Origin: Condylostoma magnum
Taxonomy: Eukaryota; Ciliophora; Heterotrichea; Heterotrichida; Condylostomatidae
Assembly: GCA_920105805.1 (NCBI GenBank)
Contig: CAKKTI010000246.1
Span: 1 to 28,294 of the forward strand
DNA length: 28,294 nucleotides
Direction: 5' to 3'
In this document: positions 19,728 to 28,294 of the stretch, piece after piece
How positions within the stretch are numbered: position 1 is the first letter of the stretch
Layout of the letters: every line of letters starts with the position of its first letter
Translations under genes and position numbers: made by a program
The notes under the pieces: generated by a model
Database searches by the model: none
What the model was told of the DNA's origin: nothing
Seen by the model: only the letters and a program-made list of their open reading frames with translations

Positions 19728-21557
19728 ATGTCATAGTTGTTGGAAATTGAATTTGATTATCCTGTTTCTTTGGATGCGATACTATAAGTTTAAGTTAGTT
19801 ATGATAATTTAAAGCTTGTACTTGACTTTATAAAGGGAATGCTGAAAAAATAAAATAACGTCATTAATTAATTCTAGGGAATTGATGACAAAATAAAAGA
19901 GGATATTGAGTAAAAACTGTTATAATAGACTAATCTATAAGCTGAAAATTAAGATAATACAAAGAAGGAGCTAAAAGATGAAATAGAGTAATTAAAAAAT
20001 GAGTTAGTAGAAATTAAGGACAAAATGAATAAAGATGCTGGATGAGATTAAAAGATTGATGAATTTGGTACAAATTTAAAACACTTAAATGATATAATAT
20101 AGAATAATAAAGATTAATTAGATGAAAGAATTCAAGTTATTGAAGAGCAAAATTAACAGTAAGATACACTGCTTAAATAATAATTCAATAAATCCCTACA
20201 AAACTAGGATACAGAAGACTAAAGCACAACTGTTTTGGATTCTCCTAGTAAAAATTATTTCAATACAGAAGGATAAGATGATAATATCTAAGAATAAACA
20301 TCAAAATTTAGATAATAATTAGAGTCATAAGATCAGAATTTAAAAGAAGTTAATTAGAAACTTTAGAGTTTATAGAGTTAATTAACTAATTTAAGAGTTC
20401 AAACTAATAAATGAGCAACTTAGTAATCCTCTGAAGCTGAAAAATAATCAGAAATATTTGAAAAGATATAAGATTTAGATGATAATTTAAACCAGAAAGT
20501 TGATTGTGATGATTTTGATTAACTGAAGCAATTTGTAAGCTTAAATTAATCTAATGGTAATGTATAATTAACAGATCAAAACTTTATATCAACATTTGAC
20601 ACAAATCTTTTAAAAGATTTGAAAAATAAAGTTAAACAAATAGAAAAGGTTCTCAGGGAAAAATCTTTAAAAAGTAATGACATATTAGACTAAAAGTAGA
20701 AACTAAGTGACTTGGAAATAACATTAGATTAAAAAGAAGACTAAGTAAATGATCTTTACTCATAATTGAATTAGATTAACCAAAAGTTTAACAGATTGAA
20801 TGAATTTACCGAGATTATAGACAGAAACTTAAGAAACCGATTAGATTCTTAAAACAATTCAAGCACTGAAGATTAAACTTTATTAAAACGCTTATCTGAT
20901 ATTGAGAACACATTACAAGATTTAAGTATTCCTTAAGGGTGCACTTTACACGCTCTTATGCAGGGAAAAAACAACTAAGAAAAGTAAATAAAACAACTCA
21001 AAGGAAAATTAGATAAGCTATGAAGAGAATCATATACTAGATTTTAGGAAGTTGAGAAAAAACTTCCTAGTAGTAATGCACTTGATTAGAAATTCAAAGA
21101 TTTTAAAGATTAGATAAATGAGTTAATATAGAACCTAGAGTAAAAGTTAAGTAAACAATTTGCAGATAAGCTTAAAACTGAAAGAACTTTAAAATATATC
21201 TAGGACATACTAAAACAATTAGTTTAAAGCTCAATGGCTAATTAAGATGATGCAATGTTTGCTAAAAAACCTTTAAAAGGGTGGTCTTGTGCTTCGTGTG
21301 ACAATAATCTAGAAAACTTAATAGGGAGAAAAGCTAGCCATGTGTCTTGAAATAAATTACCTTAAAGAGACTCATAAGAAAGATTGACTAAAGTTGGGCC
21401 TAGATACTAGTAGATAATGGCCAATATAGAAAGTTCTAGGAATAGAAGTTAAACAGTCCGTATTGATAAGTATAAAAGCTAAATGATGCGAGATGAATTT
21501 ACTGCTAGTACAGATACTGTATTCTTTCCATCAGTTGGGAAAAGAGAAGATGTTTAG
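19728..21557 (+). CDS. Long coiled-coil protein, possibly QRICH2/C16orf96-like (DUF4795), 609 aa
   Basis: From about residue 45 to 480 the sequence is heptad-rich coiled coil made of Lys, Glu, Asp, Leu and Gln (Gln mostly TAA/TAG), for example DEIEQLKNELVEIKDKM and EKQIKQLKGKLDKLW. The N-terminus (LLEIEFDYPVSLDAIL, then SYDNLKLVLDFIKGML) and a C-terminal Cys-containing patch (KPLKGWSCASCDNNLENL, then HVSWNKLPQRD) recall the ends of QRICH2/C16orf96-type proteins of sperm flagella and cilia. That match rests on memory of the pattern and is moderate at best. ATG 19728 is preceded in frame by TAA TAA; an in-frame ATG at 19677 would add 17 residues. Stop TAG 21555-21557 has 24 stop-free codons before it. 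A role in the ciliary axoneme or basal body is an inference. Confidence 0.7.
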
Positions 21558-21677
21558 TTTTATTAATTATTTAGCAGATTTTTATACATATATTATAAGG
21601 ATTTATTATATAAGCTTTGGTATAATTTATGTTTTTAATTAGTTATTTTATCTCTCAAAAGTATACTAACAATTAAT

Positions 21678-24600
21678 ATGGTAACCAAAGTTATCTTGAT
21701 ATGCTTAATTGTATTTTCAAATGCTGTTTAGCTAATCCCTTATAACCAACAGTCAATCTACTTTTGAGATCCTCCGCCTCCTAATTTCAAATCTTACGAG
21801 GAGATTTATCTCACTCCAGAACTACTACAACTGTACAATCCATCAACCACTGTATATTTCATACTTTGAACTTACGTTTAAGATAGTAAGTAAATTTTTA
21901 AGTGAACTGAATTAGACAGTAGCTAGAGCATAACTCTATACTTTGCAAGTTCTCGAGTTTTATTAGAAATACCTGGCACATAAGATTGATCAACTTTGCT
22001 TTTTATTGATGAAAATATACGAATGCAATGGGTATTTATTTGCGCTTAGATCAATACTAAGGCAAGCCTATTCATAGAGCATGAAAATGGCTCTTCTAGT
22101 AACGAAGAAAGTAGCATTAGTTAATTTACCTTTACTTCAAATGCAAAACTAACTTTAGGGGATTCTACGAGCGAATCCTACGTTATTATTGGTAATTTTG
22201 AGATAAACTTTGATAAAACTATAGAATTAAGCTAGTTTTAAAGCTTATTCAGCTAAAGTAGATAAATACCACCATATGATAATAGCTTTTTTCCTCTTTA
22301 AGGAGTGTATATTACAGAATTGCATAAGACATAAAAGAGCAGTGTAGAAGGTAGTTCTAATATAAGAGGAATATTATCAGGATAAACTTATGATTTCAAT
22401 GCTTGAACTTTAACTTCATGGATTCTTTTAGATCCTAAGACTGAGATATTACCAGATATAAATGGATATTAAAGATAATAAGCAGTAAGTCTATTCTAAA
22501 GTGATGGAAATTTGATTTATGTTACTTATATGTTCTCTCATTCCTTAGTTATTGTGGAGAGTAATCTTACTGGAATAATATTAATGAGTTAGGTTGACTT
22601 ATTTAAATGAATATACTTCCATTTCTCCTGCAATACGGAGTACTATTACTTTATAATAAGCCAAGACAATATTGAAGATACTATTAAAATTAACAATAAT
22701 TAGCAAATAATGGCATGAGCCTCAAGTGATACATACAGCATAATTTACAATTATAGTTCTTATGAAGGTGGACAGTTTATTTACTGAAATACAAGAATTT
22801 ATTTTGATTATTATGAGTAAAGGCCTTAATCTAACAATGATATAAGATCAACTCTATATGAAAGCTGTATCCAATGAGACGGTAAAGACTAGTGCCTAAC
22901 ATGCTAGAACTATGAAGGGCTATCTAGCGTTAATTTTCTTTGCTAGGAATGCAATAGATATTGTAGTAATTTCAACCCTACTGATTATATGCAAATGAGC
23001 TTTAGTGATTGCTTACTTATAAGTGATTCTTTAGGTTTAAACTAAGGAAAAGAAGAATGCTTAGATTCTTGTAAATTAGCTGCATCTACTGTTAAATAAT
23101 GCTCAGATATTTAAAGCAGACTATAATTCGATTTTGATGATTTAATCTAGAATAAATTTTGGTCTACTAATCTTTAAACTTATTTTTTATTGATAGACGA
23201 TGAATAATCAAATTTACAGTGGAAAGAAGTCGGGTAAAATCTTGGAGTTTATTTAGATGGAAAACATTATCTTGAGCTTCAAGGTAAAGATTAAGGGAAC
23301 TATGTTTTTTAGTCCAGCTATTTTATTTAGATTTATTTTAGACCTTTTTAAGTAGGTAATCTTCTATTGGTATAAGGAGATAACGGGGAAACTATATTGA
23401 GTATTATAATAGATGATTTAAGTAGCCAAAGCATAACTCTTAAAGTTTACTTATTAAATACCAACAATACTTTGATGAATTAATCTGTCTAGTATGATGT
23501 AAGCATATAGTAAGATCAAATTGGAGTTTATTGATATCTCGCTCAAATAAAATACAATAAAACAGCAAATTAAATTTCCTTGACTTTTAATGATTAAGTT
23601 TAGTCGGGGTACGGAAACTTTGAATTATAATAAACATAAAGCCAACAGATATTTATAGGTAAGAACATTGATTAAAATCATCACTTATAAAGTTATATTT
23701 ACTAAGTAATTATAAGTAATATCTATGAAAATGATTCAACTTTACCCAATTAGCCTGGTTTATTCTGCCAAGGATGTCAAAACTGTACTGAAACCTAATG
23801 CTTTAATCCCTGCTTTTTAAAAAATAGTCTTGCATAATTACCAGACTATGAGATATGCCTTAATTATTGTCCTTTTGGTACTTGGATAAATCACAATAAA
23901 TGCCTATCTTTATTCAATGCTTTCTATTTTCACTTTAACTCATCAATTAACAATCCATTTTCAACAAATCAAATAGCTTAAGTTGTATATGGAAATAACC
24001 CTGATAAGTTTTACCCAAATTATGACGCTAATGATCCTATTTTAATTAAAGATTAAGGATTGTACTTCAATAAAGAGTAATATATGAAGGTTTATACTGA
24101 TTATGAAAACCGTCAAACACCAAATTTAAGTACCGAATGGACAATTCAGTTTTTAGTAAAACTCACGGGATCAGGAACAATATTAAGCATTTAAGTAACT
24201 TACAATCAGAATAATAGTAGCAAACTCTTTACTGTAAAAGTTTCAAGTTAAAATGACTTAATTATATAATATTACCTATTTTTTAATGTTTTTAAGCAAC
24301 TAGGATAGGAAAGCATAACATTAAATGAATGAATATATATAATGACTAACTTTAGTTACAAATAATTTGAATTGTATCTGAATAACTCATAAACCTTTAT
24401 CGTTAGTAATTCTAACTATTTTATGTATTAAGTAGGGGCTGAGCATATATTTGGAACTGATTATGAGGATGGATTTTAAGGCTTTCTTTACTAGTTTAAT
24501 TATTCCATAACAGTATCACTCCAACAAATATTCAATATTACACAAGGCATCTGCTAAAATAATCTTTAAACCTGTACAGCTACTAATATATAATTACCAA

Positions 24601-27278
24601 ATTGCAATATCAACTAATGATTCGATGGAATGACCTGCTAAGAGTGTCCAAATAATTGCCCATAATGTAGAAATTCTTATTAATGTGGAGTATGTAAAGT
24701 TTAAGGATGCAAATAATGTAGTAGTTTACAGGATGATAGCTGCATTGAATGCATGGAGGATTTTATTTTACAGAATAACAAATGCTATTGTAATATACAG
24801 AGTAGATTAAGTATTCCTGATATGTACAATAGCTGCAACTTTTACTGTGTATAATGAAATTATACCAATGGAAACTTTAAGTGTAACTAATGCATCTAAA
24901 ATATGTTTCTTTTTGATAATAATTGCTGAAATTGCTTTAATCTTCAATAAGTTTTGGAACAATACTCAATTCCTTTAAATGAAGTAACCTAGGAGTTATC
25001 AGAAGAAATAGATCTTAGATGTAGTTCAATATGTGGAGATGGAATGTGCAGTGGTGATGAAGAGTGTGATTCTGTATAAGGCTGCAATTCTTCTTGTACA
25101 GCTCATTTAGACTATAAATGCATAAAAACATATGGATTTTAATGCACATGCAATAAATTAATACAATGAGCTTCGTTAGAGTATTCTTTAAAGGAAAACG
25201 GTGTGATTGTTAGCTTAAAATTCAGTAATCCTTTAATAACAAATAGTGATATTAACGAAATATACTCAATAGAATCGTCTATATAAGATGCTTTAATATT
25301 TTATGAGGTAAGTGAAGATTTGTATGAGATATATATCAATACTAACCAGAACAACACGTTTAAAATTGAAATAAAGGAAAAAGATTTCTCTCTTATAGTC
25401 AACTACTCTTTAAACATTAGAAGTAATTATCTACCAGAGCCAATTTATATCAATAACAAATGCTAAATAATGAAAGATGATGTATGCTAATAATGCTTTG
25501 GACAATTAGTTTTAAACTAGTATAATGAATGCATTTGCCCACAAGATAGCTATTTAGATTAAAACAATAATTGTAATAAATGTCCTGAATAATATCAAAT
25601 ATGCGAGGAGTTTAATATAAAATGCAAATAAGATTATTTTATGATTGATCAAGAATGCTATTCTTGTACTGATATCAAAGGTTTTGGAGGAAATTTAGAG
25701 CTAAAATAAAATAAGCTTTACTCAACTATAGGGTAATTTTGTACAGAGATATGCGGAGATGGATAAGATTATGGATAGCATTAGTGTGATGATGGTAATT
25801 TCCAGACCGGAGATGGCTGTGATGAAAATTGCCGCATTGAATAAGGTTTCATTTGCCCCAATAATGAATGTAGGCTAAAATACCCTACTGCTTATTTAAA
25901 ATACAATAAGGAAGATTATTTCATCTATTATTTATAACTAATTTTTGATGAAAAGGTTGAATGTGATAATATTCGTTTAAGTATTAAAGATTTTTAGCTG
26001 GTTTTTGATAAGGAAAAAGAATTTGAAGTAATAAATATTGAAGCAAATCCTCTAGTAAGTTTTGATTAAAATGAGATAGTAGTACTTACAATAATAAATT
26101 TTGATAAAGTTGTAAATGAATAAGGATAGAGTTTAGTTGATAAGGATTTTTAAGTAGTTTTATTAGATCAAGTATAAATTGAGGACTTAAGTATTATTAA
26201 CTATATTGCTCATTATACAGCAGGAGCAGTTATAGCAGCCATTATTTCGGTAAATATTGCTCTTTTTTAATGCGACATATCAATTGATCCTTATTCTTTG
26301 ATTTCATCAGTTGAAATTATGCAATTACTAAGCCTTTAATAATTCTAATAAATCTATATCCCAAATAAATTATTAGCCTTCTATAAAGCTCTGGATTTTA
26401 CAAGTGCGAATTTTGTACCTAATTTATTTGATATGTACTTAATAACTCATATAGGAAATGATAATTATATTAAAAATTAAAAGGTAGACTTTTTATCAAA
26501 TACCGGATAAATTATCATCTTATGAAGCTTAATACTATTTGTATTTCTTTTAGTTATTCTTATTAGTTCTAAAATAAAGAAAAATTGAATAAGCAAGATT
26601 GTAGATTAGTTCAAATACTCAGTGCTAATTACAGTATTTAATGGAACATTTTTACATTTAGTCTTCTTTTGATTAGTTTATATAAAGTAGATTACAAATT
26701 TTGACATGTACCATATTCTTACTACAATTTGTTGAATACTTACAGCAGCTTACTTTTTGGGTTTTGCCTTTATCTACTATAAAAAATGCTTAAAAAATAA
26801 TGACTATAGCGATGAATAATATCAATAAACTTATGGTAAACTATTTGATAAATTGAATAATTAAAAACGCTTGAAAAGATGCTTTTTTATTCAGATTTAT
26901 CTAAGGAAAGTGATGCTATGCATATTCCTTGTTTACAGTACTGAAATACAAAATGAAGCTATTTTATGCAATTTTATAATAGTAAGTCCTATTTAGTACT
27001 TTTTAATGATTACAATTATTCAACCTTTTAATTTAGAGAAAACTTTAAAAAGATTGATATATTTACAAGAGCTTTTTTTGCTTATTTCATTTATATTTTT
27101 ATACTTGTTGAATATACCCTAATTGAACTACTAAGCATATAACTGTATTAGTTTTATATAGATAGCTATTTCAACTATGGCATTTTTACCTGGTATATTA
27201 TATCAATATGTATGTGTTGGAAAAAAGATAGTTTTAAAGTGCAAAAGTATAAAAACTTCCAGAACTAGTATTACTTAG
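21678..27278 (+). CDS. Giant cysteine-rich surface membrane protein with DUF4215-type repeats and C-terminal membrane spans, 1,866 aa
   Basis: A signal peptide (MVTKVILICLIVFSNAVQ) leads into a long extracellular part. Residues about 20-900 look like several beta-rich, LamG/concanavalin-like modules separated by Cys clusters (for example CIQWDGKDQCLTC and CNRYC). Residues about 970-1070 are a dense Cys region (CQECPNNCPQC, CGVCKVQGCKQC). Two DUF4215-like calcium-binding repeats follow: CGDGMCSGDEECD near 1116 and CGDGQDYGQHQCDDG with NFQTGDGCDENC near 1356. From about 1505 (AHYTAGAVIAAIISVNIALF) to 1850 there are about seven membrane spans with the IPNKLLAFYKAL and NFVPNLF pieces typical of large ciliate surface proteins of this architecture. 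The function in ciliates is unknown; adhesion or sensing is plausible. It ends in TAG TAA (27276-27281); no TGA occurs in frame for over 300 bases beyond. Confidence 0.85.
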
Positions 27279-27369
27279 TAATTAATTAGCAAAATGTACT
27301 ATTAAAAATATATAAACCTAAATAATTTCCATAACAATAAAACATTATTTAATATAGATAGTAAACAAA

Positions 27370-28275
27370 CTAAATAAAAGGCCTTTTAATCAAACTCTCT
27401 TCACTAGTCAAAAGCAGTTGCCTTAATCCCTTCCCGAAGCTCCTAAGTAAAGTAATTCCAAAAACTACTAACATTACAGCAATAGCGGTATCAGCTAAAA
27501 CAATTATAACAGTTTAAGCAATCAAAAATGAACTAAGATATCCTCCAGGCGCATAAAGAATATACCCCAAACAGTAAATCTTCATTGCAAGTGAAATAGG
27601 AGTTAAAACCAAAAATAAATACATTCTGAATCTTTTCTCCTTATGAGCCGCAGTTACGCCTAAAATAGTATAAGAAACCATAGTAAAATAATACACAATA
27701 GACAAGGCCAAGCCTACTACTATGAAATCGATATACTCCACAGAAACATAAAAAATAAATGTGGCAATAGTCAAAGAGTACAAAATAAAATCTATCTTAA
27801 GCAATGACAAAAACACTTCATAAACTTTGAATAATCTTATAAGCATTAAATTTGTAGTTCCTAGGTCTTAAACAATTCTCCACCCAAACTTTTTATATGC
27901 AATTCCATAGCAGAAGTAGAAAAATAGTTGTGAACTTATCATTACTATTACTCCAAGTATCTAAGCACCAAGATTGTCTATATACTCTATACACATATAA
28001 ACTCCGTGGAAATTAAGAATACTTGAAATGATTTCAAATGCAAGCAATTCAAAAGCATTTTCACGAACTAATGCATGCCAAGCAAAGTACATAGTGGAAA
28101 TCATTAGCCAAACTATGCAGAAAATGTAAAAGTAGTATTAGTTGCTGGAATGATTGTAAGCAAATACAAATAAAATTAATAGAAGTAATAGCTCTGTAGC
28201 TAGAGTTATGATAAGCATCGTTCCGATTGAGCGGATGAAAGATGTTTTACAGTCCTCGATTTCCATTTGTATCAT
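27370..28275 (-). CDS. Conserved multi-span membrane protein of unknown function, 301 aa
   Basis: About seven membrane spans fill the chain, starting at residue 20 (MLIITLATELLLLLILFVF). Between spans four and five is a cytosolic-looking segment YKKFGWRIVQDLGTTNLM with following RLFKVYEVFLSLLKIDFIL, which resembles the conserved K-FGW-IY--IGAD---R--YL-YQ---LLK-D pattern of a family of uncharacterised fungal and protist membrane proteins. A short loop has YFAWHALVRENAFEL, also shared with that family from memory. No catalytic motif is visible. Start ATG 28275 is followed by a second in-frame ATG three codons on. Stop TAG 27372-27370 is preceded by 46 codons with no stop-type codon, the last being a TAA read as Gln (27511-27513). 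It converges with the giant protein gene, 88 bases separating the tandem stop from this TAG. Confidence 0.75.
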
Positions 28276-28294
28276 TTTTAATTTATCAACAATT

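Noticed and set aside
1-28294. Whole window as a field of pseudogenes full of stop codons
   Set aside because: With TAA/TAG as Gln and TGA as Trp the frames are continuous over hundreds of codons and match conserved family residues at the very positions of the apparent stops.
1-28294. TGA as selenocysteine
   Set aside because: TGA falls at conserved tryptophans (RCC1 WG, rhomboid WR, PX WKV) in many unrelated proteins, not at redox-active cysteine-like sites.
1-28294. Telomeres, tRNA genes, CRISPR arrays, transposons
   Set aside because: No telomere-like repeat at either edge, no tRNA cloverleaf signature noticed, no spaced direct repeats, and no transposase or reverse transcriptase motif in any frame I read.

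Overview
The window reads as somatic (macronuclear-type) DNA of a ciliate that has reassigned all three standard stop codons. In every long reading frame TAA and TAG stand where glutamine is expected. TGA stands where tryptophan is expected, including conserved tryptophans of TAF2, a rhomboid protease, a PX domain and RCC1 repeats. The same three codons also end genes. This matches the Condylostoma-type nuclear code (NCBI table 28, a heterotrich ciliate) better than the karyorelict code (table 27), in which only TGA terminates. Read with the standard code the DNA looks like wreckage; read with this code it is about 95% coding, AT-rich, with 18 proposed genes and no intron that I could see.

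Layout from left to right: TAF2 (reverse, running off the left edge); a short-spaced divergent promoter; an N-myristoylatable protein and a coiled-coil protein (forward); a sorting-nexin-like PX protein with an unusual N-terminal repeat array (reverse); a rhomboid protease (reverse) and a membrane RBR ubiquitin ligase (forward) whose start codons are 7 bases apart; a small unknown protein (forward); a receptor with a periplasmic-binding-like ectodomain and about nine membrane spans (reverse); a small unknown protein (reverse); a cysteine-rich secreted or anchored protein and an RCC1-repeat protein (forward); a twin CX9C protein (reverse); HID1, PIGX, a second acylation-type MGC protein, a QRICH2-like coiled-coil protein and a 1,866-residue cysteine-rich membrane protein (all forward); and a conserved multi-span membrane protein (reverse, just inside the right edge).

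Most products belong to the endomembrane and surface system: HID1 (Golgi and secretory granules), PIGX (GPI anchor synthesis in the ER), the PX protein (endosomes), rhomboid and RBR ligase (membrane protein quality control), a receptor and two large cysteine-rich surface proteins. TAF2 (transcription), the RCC1-repeat protein and the CX9C protein (mitochondrial intermembrane space) are the exceptions. Apart from the divergent rhomboid/ligase pair, I see no evidence that neighbours form one pathway.

The most notable signal is how genes end. In 16 of the proposed genes the last 21 or more codons before the inferred stop contain no TAA, TAG or TGA, although these codons are frequent elsewhere, and stops are often doubled or tripled. 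Gene spacing is extreme (8 bases between HID1 and PIGX), so neighbouring transcripts must overlap. All translations were made by eye; coordinates of starts and stops were checked for frame by arithmetic, but some ends are choices between nearby candidates, as stated in each entry.
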